A DNA stretch of 64,000 nt from CAMDPA01 sp964574325 (GCA_964574325.1 CAZNMY010000005.1:1-64000); one strand, 5' to 3'. Shown: positions 17,491 through 27,900, counted from the stretch's first letter. Numbers and translations: made by a program. The notes: generated by a model not told the origin, from the sequence alone.

Positions 17491-17685
17491 ATGTTCATAG
17501 CGCTCGCAGGCTGTCCGATGTCGGTGCTCGCCGACTGGTCTGTCGCGCGTGCCGCGCTCGCGGCCCGCTATGCAGTTCCCGCGGATCGCGAAATCATCAG
17601 AGCCTTCCGCATCGGCCGCCCCAAACGTGTGCAGGAACGCAGACGGGCTCGCTTGCCGGTCGATGAACTCCTGGTCGGGCGCTGA
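17491..17685 (+). CDS. Small ORF, possible gene remnant
   Basis: 64 residues, MFIALAGCPMSVLADWSVAR to the end, with GGTGAAGGA directly before ATG. The C-terminal part (FRIGRPKRVQERRRARLPV) vaguely resembles the end of nitroreductase-like proteins, but no upstream remainder of such a gene is present. The frame is open far upstream only as a shadow of the tip-protein gene. It may be a decayed fragment or non-coding. Confidence 0.28.
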   Translation: MFIALAGCPMSVLADWSVARAALAARYAVPADREIIRAFRIGRPKRVQERRRARLPVDELLVGR

Positions 17686-17893
17686 GCGCCTTTCGTCTGG
17701 TCTCCAATTCATCGCACGATGGCTTCCGCTCGAGTCTTTCGGCGTTTGGCGGTAGTGCCCGTGCAGTTCATGTCGACGGCCCGACGTCGCCCGGTGACGG
17801 AGTAGTGTCATGATACGCTGATAGACGAGCGCGGCCGGCACAGAGCGGCAAGTGGACTTTCTGCGCGTTGAATGAGTTGGAGTTGGAGTTGGA

Positions 17894-17977
17894 ATGTACG
17901 AGTTCGGTGTCATTCTGGTCGTCGCAATGGGCGTATTTGCTGGGCTCTGCTATGTGGCCAGCGCCTTCGAGGACTGA
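17894..17977 (+). CDS. Candidate 27-residue membrane microprotein
   Basis: ATG at 17894 opens MYEFGVILVVAMGVFAGLCY and ends VASAFED. The peptide is almost entirely one predicted membrane helix with an acidic C-terminus. A repeated GGAGTT/GGAATG stretch upstream offers strong ribosome-binding potential. It lies alone in the 370-base gap between the pilus operon and rmlA. Short hydrophobic frames can occur by chance, so confidence is low. Confidence 0.33.
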   Translation: MYEFGVILVVAMGVFAGLCYVASAFED

Positions 17978-17989
17978 CGCTTCGTCCCG

Positions 17990-18018
17990 TCCCGATCTGG
18001 CATGTCCCGATCTGGCAT
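17990..18018. repeat. Short tandem direct repeat
   Basis: Two copies of TCCCGATCTGGCAT (17990-18003 and 18005-18018) are separated by one base, just after the candidate microprotein and before the rmlA stop. No function can be assigned. Confidence 0.7.
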
Positions 18019-18057
18019 AGTCGGCATCCACACCGATATCGTGTGCTCGTCGGCTGT

Positions 18058-18933
18058 TCACGCCGGGGAGCTGTCGGCTATCGACAAAAGGTATTGCCCG
18101 TAGTCTGATTTCTCCAGCGCGCGCCCGAGCTGTTGGAACTGCTTGCTGTCGATCATGCCCATCCGATAGGCGACTTCTTCGGGGCAGGCGATTCTCAGCC
18201 CTTGCCGTTTTGCCAGTACGCGCACGAAATCGCAGGCTTCGTTGAGGCTCTCCGGCGTGCCGGTGTCGAGCCAGGCGAAGCCGCGTCCCATCTGCCTGAC
18301 GTGCAATTCGCCACGCTCCAGATATACGGCGTTGACATCCGTGATTTCGAGTTCACCTCGGCCGGAGGGCTTGAGGTTTCTGACGATGTCGACGACGCGT
18401 GCGTCGTAGAAGTAGAGTCCTGTCACCGCCCAGTTCGAAGCAGGCTTCGAAGGCTTTTCGACGATCGACCGCGCTTTCCCGCTCTTGTCGAAGTCGACCA
18501 CGCCGTAGCGCTCGGGATCGGTCACCTGACACGCGAACACGGTCGCACCGCTTCTGGGTTGCGCTGCAGCGGCGAGTTGCTCGGCGAGGCCCTGGCCGAA
18601 GAAGATATTGTCGCCCAGGATCAAGGCTGAACCTTCGCCGCCGACGAAGTCGGCGCCGATGATGTACGCCTGCGCGAGGCCGCCCGGCTCTGGCTGCTCG
18701 GCGTAGGTGAGATTGAGGCCCCACGCGTGTCCGTCGCCGAGCAGGCGCCGGAAATTCGGAAGGTCCTCCGGCGTGGAGATGATGAGGATTTCTCTGATCC
18801 CGGCCAGCATCAGCGTCGTGAGCGGATAATAGATCATCGGCTTGTCGTAAACCGGCAATAGCTGCTTCGACGTGACGAGTGTCATCGGATGAAGGCGCGT
18901 GCCTTTGCCGCCGGCGAGAATGATACCCTTCAT
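18058..18933 (-). CDS. rmlA: Glucose-1-phosphate thymidylyltransferase
   Basis: A 291-residue nucleotidyltransferase, full length for RmlA/RfbA. It makes dTDP-glucose from glucose-1-phosphate and dTTP, the first step to dTDP-rhamnose. The N-terminal signature MKGIILAGGKGTRLHPMT is intact, as are TSKQLLPVYDKPMIYYP, LGDNIFFG, the EKP motif (IVEKPSKPAS) and RGFAWLDTGTPESL. ATG at 18933 is supported by AGGAGA upstream. It is the last gene of the minus-strand polysaccharide operon, 179 bases after rmlB. rmlC and a free-standing rmlD are not in the window. Confidence 0.95.
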   Translation of the reverse strand: MKGIILAGGKGTRLHPMTLVTSKQLLPVYDKPMIYYPLTTLMLAGIREILIISTPEDLPNFRRLLGDGHAWGLNLTYAEQPEPGGLAQAYIIGADFVGGEGSALILGDNIFFGQGLAEQLAAAAQPRSGATVFACQVTDPERYGVVDFDKSGKARSIVEKPSKPASNWAVTGLYFYDARVVDIVRNLKPSGRGELEITDVNAVYLERGELHVRQMGRGFAWLDTGTPESLNEACDFVRVLAKRQGLRIACPEEVAYRMGMIDSKQFQQLGRALEKSDYGQYLLSIADSSPA

Positions 18934-19112
18934 CGAAATCTCCTGAAGTCCGCGCGACCGGTGAGCCGGATCGCTTTGACGGGGCGACCCTGTACCGTTG
19001 GGCGGAAGAAACGACTGAATGCCTTGCCCACTCGACGAAGCCGCAAACGCAGCATTGGCAGCGAGCGCCGTATCGGAAGTTCAGATAGTGAGTGCGCGGC
19101 AGAGCTTCCCCT

Positions 19113-20177
19113 TTAGGGTATCGCCGTGGCAGTGAGCAAGCCGAGCCTCTCGCCACTGTAAACGCCCTTGCGCAGCGGCTTCCACCAGCCTTCGTTCGCG
19201 AGGTACCAGGCAATGGTTTTCTCGAGGCCGCTCTCGAACGTTTCATGTGCTCGCCAGCCGAGCTCCGTCTCTAGCTTGCTTGCGTCGATTGCATAACGGC
19301 GGTCATGGCCGGGGCGATCGGCGACGTAGGTGATCAGGCGTTCGTGCGGACCGCCGACCGGAGCGAGCCGATCCATGATCTCGCAGATGCGCGTGACGAC
19401 GTGCAGGTTGGTCCGCTCGTTGCGGCCGCCGACGTTGTAGGTCTCTCCCGGCTTGCCCTTGGTCAGGATCAGATGGAGTGCGCGGGCATGATCGTCGACA
19501 TAGAGCCAGTCCCGGATGTTCTGGCCGTCGCCATAGACCGGAAGTGGGCGTCCGTCACGCGCGTTGAGGATCATCAACGGGATCAGCTTCTCGGGGAAAT
19601 GGTAGGGGCCGTAGTTGTTCGAGCAGTTGGAGATCACGGCCGGCAGACCGTACGTGCGATGCCACGCCGTCACCAGATGATCGGAAGCCGCCTTGCTGGC
19701 TGAGTAGGGTGAGCTCGGGTCGTACGGCGTCGTCTCGACGAACAGGCCGTCGTCTCCGAGCGAGCCGTAGACCTCGTCGGTCGACACGTGCAGGAAGCGG
19801 AAGGCTTCCCTGTGGCCGGCGGGCAGACGACTCCAATAGGCACGCGCCGCTTCCAGCAGCGTGTAGGTTCCCAGAATATTGGTCTGGATGAACGCATCCG
19901 AGCCCGTGATCGATCGATCGACGTGGCTTTCGGCAGCCAGATGGATGACGCCGTCGGGCTGAAATCGCTCGAATGCGGCGTCCATCGCCGCGCGATCACA
20001 GATGTCGGCCTTCGTGAAGGCGTAGGTGTCGCGGCCGGCGATGGGATCGAGCGAGGCGAGGTTCGCAGCATAAGTCAGCTTGTCGAGGTTGAGCACGGTC
20101 GCACCGGCTTCCCCGACGAGATGGCGGCATACCGCAGAGCCGATGAAGCCGGCACCACCCGTCACGATCAGTCTCAT
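19113..20177 (-). CDS. rmlB: dTDP-glucose 4,6-dehydratase
   Basis: A 354-residue extended short-chain dehydrogenase. It converts dTDP-glucose to dTDP-4-keto-6-deoxyglucose. The NAD-binding motif GGAGFIGSAVCRHLV, the active-site region HVSTDEVYGSLG and the catalytic YSASK are present, as is NNYGPYHFPEKLIPL, characteristic of RmlB. A GGAGGG ribosome site precedes ATG 20177. It lies between the Wzz-like gene and rmlA, so rhamnose or another 6-deoxyhexose is probably part of the polysaccharide made here. Confidence 0.95.
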   Translation of the reverse strand: MRLIVTGGAGFIGSAVCRHLVGEAGATVLNLDKLTYAANLASLDPIAGRDTYAFTKADICDRAAMDAAFERFQPDGVIHLAAESHVDRSITGSDAFIQTNILGTYTLLEAARAYWSRLPAGHREAFRFLHVSTDEVYGSLGDDGLFVETTPYDPSSPYSASKAASDHLVTAWHRTYGLPAVISNCSNNYGPYHFPEKLIPLMILNARDGRPLPVYGDGQNIRDWLYVDDHARALHLILTKGKPGETYNVGGRNERTNLHVVTRICEIMDRLAPVGGPHERLITYVADRPGHDRRYAIDASKLETELGWRAHETFESGLEKTIAWYLANEGWWKPLRKGVYSGERLGLLTATAIP

Positions 20178-20341
20178 CGACGCCCTCCAGAGTATTCACG
20201 CTGCGCAAGGCCGTGCCGTGCCCGTTCGCGCAGCAAGCCGCGTATTCTGTCTCCAGCAACGCCCGTGTCTAGTGGTTCGTCGCCCGAAATCAAAGCACCG
20301 TGACGAGGCCGGCGCCTTCAAGGACAATGCAGGGCGGTACG

Positions 20342-21388
20342 TCACAGACGGGGGAAACGTGCCACGACGGGAACGCCGGTCAGCTTTTCGAATTCGCCTT
20401 GAAGTCTTGCTCGTCCGCTGAGCAGCTCCACGAGGATTACGATGCCGGCCGTCAACATGGCGCACAGAAGAAGCAGTGCGATGATCGCCTTCTTCCACGA
20501 ATTCTCGCCATACAACGGATCTTGCGGCCGCCCGACGAGCAGGAGATTTTCGGGTGTATCGAAAATGCCGAAGTAGTTGCCGCTATTGTGCGCGCGGCCA
20601 CGAAGTCTGTTCGCGCGAGCATTGGCTTCCTGAAGACGCGCGTATAGCGCCTCTAGCTTGGCGGTGGGACCGATCTCGCGGGAAATCGTTTGCCTGATCA
20701 CGTTCATCTGTTCGGCGGCGGCATCTCCAACGCCTGCAGCGTTTGCGCGCGCCTGTATCTCGGCCATCTGCCTCAAGCGCGCCACCACCGAACCGGGATC
20801 AGCACTTCCGAGCGCGACGATCTCCCGCTCGAGCGCCATCTCGGCTGCCCGCACCTCCTCGGTCCGACGCAGGGTGATGAACTGGCTCGCATTCAAGATG
20901 CTCTGCTCCGGTCCCGTCAGACCGTCCATGATGCGCTCGATGATGATCTCGAGCTTACGGGCGAGGCCGCGCGCTTCCAGTCCCACGAGCCGTATCTCGA
21001 GTGCCGAGTTACCGATCAACTCCAAGGACAAACTCGTCCGCAGCGCTCGCACATGCGTGTTGAGCGTTTCGCCGTGCAACTGTTTGCCCTCGACGAGCTT
21101 CGGCAATAGGTCCCGCAGCACCTGATCGCTCTTGATCCAGGCATCGATCGCGCTGATCTGCTGTAGCACCGCCTCGCGCGCCAGGATGCTCTGCGGACCC
21201 GTCAGGCCGGTTGTACGATTGGCGGACTGCAGCAGGATCAGCGATTTCGTCGTGTAGGTCTTGGGCGCAATCTTGGTGAGTACCGCGCCGGCCGCCAAAG
21301 CCAATATCATCGGGATCACGAAATGCTGCCATCGCTTCCGAGCGATGGCGATGGCAAGCACGACATATTCGATCATCAAATTGGGCAC
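20342..21388 (-). CDS. Wzz/chain-length-determinant-like polysaccharide co-polymerase
   Basis: A 348-residue inner-membrane protein. One membrane helix lies near the N-terminus (HFVIPMILALAAGAVL) and a second near the C-terminus (AIIALLLLCAMLTAGIVILV), with a long helical coiled-coil-rich periplasmic domain between them (RRTEEVRAAEMALEREI). This is the Wzz fold, which controls polysaccharide chain length. The start is GTG at 21388, with GAGGTG upstream; ATG at 21376 is an alternative. The C-terminal tail is short and lacks a kinase domain. The P-loop partner is the separate gene immediately upstream, as in split Wzc-like systems. Confidence 0.82.
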   Translation of the reverse strand: MPNLMIEYVVLAIAIARKRWQHFVIPMILALAAGAVLTKIAPKTYTTKSLILLQSANRTTGLTGPQSILAREAVLQQISAIDAWIKSDQVLRDLLPKLVEGKQLHGETLNTHVRALRTSLSLELIGNSALEIRLVGLEARGLARKLEIIIERIMDGLTGPEQSILNASQFITLRRTEEVRAAEMALEREIVALGSADPGSVVARLRQMAEIQARANAAGVGDAAAEQMNVIRQTISREIGPTAKLEALYARLQEANARANRLRGRAHNSGNYFGIFDTPENLLLVGRPQDPLYGENSWKKAIIALLLLCAMLTAGIVILVELLSGRARLQGEFEKLTGVPVVARFPRL

Positions 21389-21412
21389 GTCAGCACCTCG
21401 ACCGGTCGGTTC

Positions 21413-22072
21413 CTAGCCCAGCAGACTGCTCAGCGGCAGTTTGCGATCGTTGAGAAGCACCGCTCCCACTTTCACGTTGCTGAGGCGGCAATTGTCCACG
21501 AGGCGGCTCACCTCGGCGCGTGTCATGACAGCCGTGAGACAAACCAGCAGCACGACATCGCAGGCCGAGGCTCCAGCCATGAAGCACGGCGTCGGGCTTC
21601 CGCCCTGTCCCACTGCCGGGGGAAGATCCACCAGCACGTAGTCGTGGCTGGCGGCGGCTTGCCCGTAGGCTGTCTCGAACTGCTCCTTGAGTTCTTCGAA
21701 GCCGATGTCGGCGTTTGGATGAGCGGCTTGCAGACCCAGCATGAACTCGTCGGCATCGATGAGGTGCGCGCGCCGGCCGAAACTACGATAGGTGTCCCGG
21801 AGCCCGCGTGCGATGGTCGTAACACCTGCGTTGGTCCGGTCTGCCACCACGCCGATGACCCGGGCCTCCGACTTGTCGAGCGCTGCCATTATGCTCAACA
21901 TCGGCCTGGACCATCGCGGTGGAATCTCGATCTGCGACGGCATCAGCTCCTGACTGGGCTGAAACGGGATGCCGTTTGCTATTTCATGAAGGGCAATCTC
22001 CGCCGACCTCGGCTTGGCCCACTTGAATACTGCGCCCAAGTCCCACTCCCGCTCAATGTAAAACAGTTCCAA
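21413..22072 (-). CDS. CpsD-like P-loop protein with a degenerate Walker A motif
   Basis: A 219-residue soluble protein resembling the cytoplasmic BY-kinase (CpsD/Wzc-C) family. The Walker A' segment (AHLIDADEF) and Walker B-like segment (YVLVDLPPAVG) are present. In the expected Walker A segment, GVVADRTNAGVTT, the invariant lysine is replaced by Val84. There is also no C-terminal tyrosine cluster; the protein ends LPLSSLLG. It is therefore probably not an active tyrosine autokinase and may be a structural regulator of the Wzz-like protein that follows. The start is uncertain: TTG at 22072, or TTG at 22039 preceded by a GGGAGTGGG-like site. It follows the glycosyltransferase by six bases. 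Confidence 0.78.
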   Translation of the reverse strand: MELFYIEREWDLGAVFKWAKPRSAEIALHEIANGIPFQPSQELMPSQIEIPPRWSRPMLSIMAALDKSEARVIGVVADRTNAGVTTIARGLRDTYRSFGRRAHLIDADEFMLGLQAAHPNADIGFEELKEQFETAYGQAAASHDYVLVDLPPAVGQGGSPTPCFMAGASACDVVLLVCLTAVMTRAEVSRLVDNCRLSNVKVGAVLLNDRKLPLSSLLG

Positions 22073-22078
22073 GGGAGA

Positions 22079-23275
22079 TCACGATCGTCTGGAACGTACC
22101 CAACCAAGCCTCCTCCCGGTCAGTGCGCGACCGTACATCGACAGCTTCGATATCGCATAGAGCGGCATCGAGAGCAGTTCCCGAGGCGATAGGATGTCAC
22201 GGCCGATACGCCACCATGCCGCGAGCACCGCAAGTATCAGGCCAGAAAGGCCAGCCAGCGCCAGAAGAAGGCTGCCGCTTCCTGATCCTGCAATCGCTGC
22301 GGCGGAGCAAAGTGCAGCCAGTATGACGCCGCTGAGCACCAGAAACGCGATCGGAGGCACGGCTGCGTCTATGATGATTGCGATCGAGCGAAGATCCGCG
22401 CGTCGGACCGCTGCGCCGAGATGGCGAGGCAGGCATCTCGCGATAACCTGCAAATGACCAGTCTCCCAGCGGGCTCGCTGTGTCTCCTGGCCCTCCCGGC
22501 TGACGGGAAATGGACTGAGCGTCCTCACTGACGGCATGAACCGGGCCGGATAGCCGCGGTTCGCCAGTTCCAGGCCCAGCATCATGTCCTCGACGAGGTG
22601 ACCTGTCGCTAGATCTGCATCGCGGATCACATGCCAAGGAAACGCCATCCCCGAGCCCATGAGCTGGCAGGGAAGATGCGCGCGGTGAAGACCCAGAGGT
22701 CTCAGATAGTTCTTCACCCGCCAGGCGAGCGCACCGATGCGCAGTTCGACACGGGCTCGTTCCGGTAGCGTGAGCTCGTAGTCGGATTGGACGGGACGCT
22801 GCGAAACCCGGCTTGCGGCTGCCAACCGGTAAAGTCCGTCGCCTTCGATCATGCTGTCTGCATCCAGAATGACGACGACGTCCGGCGGATCGGCCGCGAG
22901 ATGCTCGATGCCGCGCGCCAGCGCGTAGCCCTTCCCGCGCCGCTCCTGATCGTGACGCTCGACGACCTCGGCTCCGAGATTGACGCTCAGCGCTGCAGTG
23001 GAATCCGTGCAGTTGTCGGCCACCACGACCACGCGGTCTCCCGGCCGGATCTGCCGCATCAAGGAAGTAAGGGTGGCGGCAATCACCTCGACCTCGTTGT
23101 GCGCAGGTATCAAGACGGCCAGCCGGCCTTGCCACGGCGGCTCGGTGTTGTTCGAAGCGGTGCGCTGCGGCAATGCCAGCAGCACCTCGATCGCGAACAC
23201 CAGCACCAGGAAGGCGAACAAAAGGGTCGAGGCGAAAAGGATCAGCATTGTGAGTTCAAGAGCGAATTGAACCAT
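22079..23275 (-). CDS. Membrane-bound family 2 glycosyltransferase
   Basis: A 398-residue processive-type GT2. The start at ATG 23275 (MVQFALELTMLILFAST) is preferred over an upstream frame extension because a GAGGGA site precedes it. In order: an N-terminal membrane helix, the nucleotide-sugar fold (LAVLIPAHNE, VVVADNCTDST), the metal-binding LDADSMIEG, the HLVEDMMLGLEL acceptor region, ETQRARWETGH (QxxRW-like motif), then three C-terminal membrane helices. QxxRW-type enzymes often build beta-linked polysaccharide chains. It heads the minus-strand operon of five genes. The sugar donor cannot be told from sequence alone. Confidence 0.88.
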   Translation of the reverse strand: MVQFALELTMLILFASTLLFAFLVLVFAIEVLLALPQRTASNNTEPPWQGRLAVLIPAHNEVEVIAATLTSLMRQIRPGDRVVVVADNCTDSTAALSVNLGAEVVERHDQERRGKGYALARGIEHLAADPPDVVVILDADSMIEGDGLYRLAAASRVSQRPVQSDYELTLPERARVELRIGALAWRVKNYLRPLGLHRAHLPCQLMGSGMAFPWHVIRDADLATGHLVEDMMLGLELANRGYPARFMPSVRTLSPFPVSREGQETQRARWETGHLQVIARCLPRHLGAAVRRADLRSIAIIIDAAVPPIAFLVLSGVILAALCSAAAIAGSGSGSLLLALAGLSGLILAVLAAWWRIGRDILSPRELLSMPLYAISKLSMYGRALTGRRLGWVRSRRS

Positions 23276-23758
23276 TTTCAGTCCCTCGATCAGCAGCGGC
23301 GGCTCACGAGCGTCTCCAAATGGGGCAACGGAGTCCGTGCGTGGCGTCAGGAGCAAAAGGGATGCCGCTTCGGCGCGGCGCAGCGGCGCGCTCTTGCCGA
23401 CGAGAGCATTCGCCCCGGCGCTTCACGATCGGTTGAAATATGATTACGCTACCACATAAAATTGATACGATACTGCCGCTTGGAAGCGCTTGGTTAATAT
23501 CGCATTCGAGCCGTGCGCCAGCAAAATTGAATGCCGCCGGCAAGGGGATACCGAAGCAGGCCGCGCTTCAGGTCACGGTGGTCGTCGGTGCCGCCGGAGA
23601 GCGAGCAACGCAGCGGCATCGTCGATAGATCGTGCATGCGAGGGACGGTAACCAAGCGAAGCCGTACCTGGAGAATTGCGCTGCAGCATTGTGGTAAGGG
23701 ATGAAGGGCGACACGCTCCGCGGCTCGGGCGGTTTACCAAACGAAGTTGAGGTGCGCG
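23276..23758. promoter_or_regulatory. Divergent promoter region, glycosyltransferase operon / deacetylase
   Basis: No convincing gene is seen. An AT-rich block at about 23437-23505 includes an AAGCGCTT palindrome within two CGCTTGG repeats, and is the likeliest shared regulatory site for the two divergent units. No known operator was recognised. Confidence 0.4.
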
Positions 23759-24760
23759 ATGGCGCAACAACTCGACAAAGCTTTGAAATCGGCTGCGACT
23801 GCGACGCTGGCGTCGGCGATGCCTTACGCGCTTCTCAAGGCTGCAGCATTGCGGAAAGACCCGCTCATCATCCTCGTCTATCACACGCTGTGTGGTGACG
23901 ACGACGATGTGGATGCGTGGACCGCGCTGCGCGTCGGTGACTTCCGGCAGCACGTCGGCTTCCTTCGCGAGCAATTCGAAATCGTCGGACTGGCGGAAGG
24001 GCTGGCGAACGCGACGGTGCCTGCCGCACGTCCACGCATGGTCATCACCTTCGACGATGGCGAAGCAGGGCTCCATCGGCATCTCCTCGGCATCGTGAAC
24101 GAGCTTGCCCTGCCGGTGACGCTCTACATTGCGACCGGTCAGATCGCAGATGGCAAGCCGTATTGGTTCGATCGCGTGATGAACGCCCTGCAGTCGAGCA
24201 AGCCTTTCGCCATCGACCTCACCGATGCGGGACTGCCGGTGTGGAGGTTCGACGGAGCGGGCGGGAATGCGACGTGGCTGAAGCTCTCCGCGTTGCTCGA
24301 AACCCTGAAGGCGATCGATCCCGAACGCAGAGAAGCCGTCACCGAAGCGATCGAAGCACAGGCGCCGCGCGACCACCGCCGCAGTTTTCGACCGCTCAGG
24401 CCAATGACGATCGACGAGTTGAAGGTGGTCGCGGCCTCACCTCACGTGACCATCGGCGCACATTCGCACTGCCACAATCTTCTGGATCAGGTTCCGATCG
24501 GTCAGGCGCGAGAGAGCATGCGGAAATCCAAGCTGCTGCTCGAGGAATGGACCGGCCAGTCCGTCGGTCACTTCGCCTATCCGAACGGTAACTGGAATCC
24601 CGGGTTGGAATCGGCGGCGAGGGAGGTCGGCTTCAGATCTACGGTCATTCTGGACCAGCGCTTGCATTGCGCACGCGACCAGGCATTCGGCGTTCCACGC
24701 ATTCAGATCGGTCGATACGACACGCTGGCCCGTTTCAAGCTTCGTCTTCTCGGCTTGTAA
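23759..24760 (+). CDS. Polysaccharide deacetylase (NodB/CE4 family)
   Basis: A 333-residue protein from ATG 23759; TTG at 23747 is an alternative. The CE4 motifs are present: ITFDDGEAG, with Asp99 and Asp100 as catalytic base and metal ligand, and AHSHCHN, with histidine metal ligands. These are followed by HFAYPNGNWNPG, the substrate-groove motif of the family, and a C-terminal GVPRIQIGRYDT. CE4 enzymes remove N- or O-acetyl groups from polysaccharides. No clear signal peptide is seen, so it may act on cytoplasmic or lipid-linked intermediates. It is divergent from the polysaccharide operon and precedes the polyketide synthase on the same strand. Confidence 0.87.
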   Translation: MAQQLDKALKSAATATLASAMPYALLKAAALRKDPLIILVYHTLCGDDDDVDAWTALRVGDFRQHVGFLREQFEIVGLAEGLANATVPAARPRMVITFDDGEAGLHRHLLGIVNELALPVTLYIATGQIADGKPYWFDRVMNALQSSKPFAIDLTDAGLPVWRFDGAGGNATWLKLSALLETLKAIDPERREAVTEAIEAQAPRDHRRSFRPLRPMTIDELKVVAASPHVTIGAHSHCHNLLDQVPIGQARESMRKSKLLLEEWTGQSVGHFAYPNGNWNPGLESAAREVGFRSTVILDQRLHCARDQAFGVPRIQIGRYDTLARFKLRLLGL

Positions 24761-24996
24761 CTCGAAGGCATGGCACGTTTCCACGTTGCCGGGCGGACCC
24801 AGCAGAAGGCGCACGTTTTTCTTTCGATTTCGACGCCGTCCAGCAAGGCGTTTACGATACGAGGATGAATGGTCGCCGCAGCGGAATTCTTCCCTCGAAT
24901 TTTGCATGTGGCCGGCTATGTATCCGAATGATCGTTTACGCGATGTGCATGGCATTCTCGAGTTGCGTATGAACGAGTTACAGAGCGACGGGTATT

Positions 24997-27900
24997 ATGT
25001 CTCGAGTCGATGATTCCGTCAGTCAGAACGACATAGCCATCGTCGGCATGGCCCTGCGAGTGCCCGGTGCACGGACAGTCGGTGAGTTCTGGAACAATCT
25101 CCGCAACGGCGTCGAGTCGATCCGGACGCTCACGCCGGACGAGATCGTCGCGGCGGGCGAGAAGCCGTCGAGAGCCCAGCGATCGAACTATGTTCCACGA
25201 ACGTCCGACCTGCCGGACATGGAAATGTTCGATGCCGAATTCTTCGGGCTGAGTCCGATCGACGCCGCGGTGATGGACCCGCAGCACCGGCAATTCCTGG
25301 AATGTGCCTGGGAGGCAATGGAGGACGCGACGCGACCGCCGCAGACCGTCGCGGGGCCCGTTGGTGTGTTCGCGGGCTGCGGCATGGGCAGCTACTTCTA
25401 TTTCAATGTCTGCAGCCATCGCGATCTGGTGGACCGGGTCGGCATGTTCCTGTTGCGCCACACCGGCAACGACAAGGATTTCCTCGCCACACGCGCTTCG
25501 TTCGCTTTCGATCTCAAGGGCCCCAGCATCAATGTCCAGACGGCGTGCTCGACGTCGTTGGTCGCCGTGCACTACGCCTGCCACAGCCTGCTTTCCGGCG
25601 AATGCGACATGGCCTTGGCCGGCGGCTCCACGATCGAGTTGCCGCATCGGCGGGGCTATCTTTTCCATGACGGCGAAATCCTCTCGCCCGATGGACATTG
25701 CCGCGCATTCGACCATCGCGCCGCCGGCACCGTGTTCGGCAGCGGCACCGGCGTCGTGGTGTTGAAGAGACTTTCCGATGCGATCGCTGAAGGCGATCCG
25801 ATCCGTGCCGTCATCAAGGCAACGGCCCTGAACAACGACGGCGCCGCCAAGGCAGGATACCTTGCCCCCAGCGTTACCGGCCAGGCCGCCGCCGTCGTGG
25901 AAGCTCTCGGGCTCGCGGATCTTTCGGCAGACGACATCCAGTACGTGGAGTGTCACGGTACGGGGACCTACCTCGGCGATCCCATCGAGATCGAGGCGCT
26001 GACGCAGGCTTACAGAATGAGCACCACCCGCAACGGATTCTGCCGGGTAGGGTCGGTGAAGACCAACATCGGGCATCTCGATACAGCGGCGGGCGTCGTC
26101 GGTCTCATCAAGACCGCGCTGGCGCTCGAGCACGGAGAAATTCCACCCAGCCTCAACTTCGAGAAGCCCAATCCGGCGATCGATTTCGCCAACAGCCCGT
26201 TTGTCGTCAACGCCGTGGCGACGCCGTGGCCGAAGGTGGCCGGCCCGCGCCGGGCCGCGGTCAATTCGCTCGGCGTGGGCGGCACGAACGCGCATGCGAT
26301 CATCGAAGAGGCGCCTCGAGCGGCCCGCAGTGGGACGACGCGAATTGCCCCCGATGGCCCCGATGTGATCGTCCTTTCGGCAAAGAGTCGGAAGTCCCTC
26401 GATGCAGCGGCGCGTCGCCTGGCCGAGTTTCTCCAGACCTCGCAGCAGACCCCGCTCGAGGACGTCACTCATACGCTTCTCCATGGTCGTCAGCGCTTCG
26501 AGCACCGCCGTGTCGTCGCGGTCGCCGATCGTGCCGATGCGATTGCGGTGCTGAGCGGCACCGCCGGCAATCGGATGCAGACGCATACGGCAGTCGACGG
26601 CGAGCCCTCCGCCGTGTTCCTGTTTCCCGGCGGCGGAGCACAGCATCCGGGAATGGCGCGCGCGCTCTACCGGGACGAGCCGAGCTTCCGCAGTGCCGTC
26701 GACGAAGGACTTTCTTACCTGCCCTCAGACGTGGCGGCCGAGATCCGGCGCACGACGTTCGAAGCCGGTCCTGACGACGCGGAAGCCGCCAAGACGCTGT
26801 TGCTGCCATCGCTGCAGCTACCCGCGATCCTGATCGTCGAGGTCGCGCTGGCGCGGTCATGGATGGCGCGGGGCGTCCAGCCCACCGCGCTGATCGGCCA
26901 TTCGATGGGCGAGAACGCAGCGGCTTGCATCGCCGGTGTGCTGAGCTTCGAGCGGGCGGTGAAGCTCGTGCGCCTTCGCGGAGAGTTGTTCGACGAGATC
27001 CGTGGCGGCGGCATGCTGAGCGTGCCGATGAGCTTCGACGAGCTGACCCGCAAGATCCCGGAGAATCTCGATATTGCCTCCGTGAACGCACCGACCCTGT
27101 GCGTCGTGTCAGGCACCGACGTCGATCTCGAGGCTTTCCGGCTCGCGCTCCTCGCCGACGGGATCGAGGCGAGCCGGGTGCCGATCGACATCGCGGCACA
27201 TTCCCGGCTTCTCGAGCCCATCCTTGCCCGCTTCGGGGCCTTCCTCGCCCAGTCGAAACTTTCGCCTCCCCGGATTCCGATCGTTTCGAACCTGTCGGGA
27301 ACATGGCTCACGCCGGCCGAGGCGACCGATCCCGCCTACTGGGTCCGGCACCTTCGCTCCACTGTTCGTTTTGCCCAGGGCCTTGCCCTGCTCGCCCAGG
27401 ACCAGCAGCGGGTCTACATCGAGGTGGGTCCGGGCAGGACGCTCTCGTCACTCGTGAAGGCGCAGGGCGCGATCCAGACGAATCAGGTGATCAACAGTCT
27501 TCCGCACGCAGACGAGATCGTCGACGACCGCTTGCACCTCGCAACCGCCGTCGCGCGTGTCTGGGCGACGGGGCTCGCGGTTCCGCTCGAGCAGATTCGG
27601 CCCAACCGCGGTGGCCGGCGGATCTCGATGCCGACCTACAGTTTCCAGCACCAGCGCTACTTCCTGGAGCGCGTGAAGCCGGCGGCCGACAGCCGGCAGG
27701 ATAGCCTCACCAGGGAAGACGATCTGGCTCGGTGGGGCTGGCTGCCCGGCTGGCAGCAATCTGTTGCCGGCATGCAGTTGGGTGCGGACGCTGTGCCGCG
27801 CTCCTGGCTCGTCGTGATGGACGACGTCGGTGAGGGCCGGGCATTGGTCGCACGGCTCCGCGGCCTCGGTCATTCGGTCGTCACGGTGGCTCTCGGCGAC

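Noticed and set aside
16465..17685. 406-codon frame overlapping the two-domain pilus protein
   Set aside because: Most of it is a +1 shadow of the tip-protein gene. Only the last 64 codons beyond that gene were kept, as a low-confidence small ORF.
17990..18018. CRISPR-like repeat
   Set aside because: Just two 14-base copies one base apart, with no spacers. It is a simple tandem duplication.
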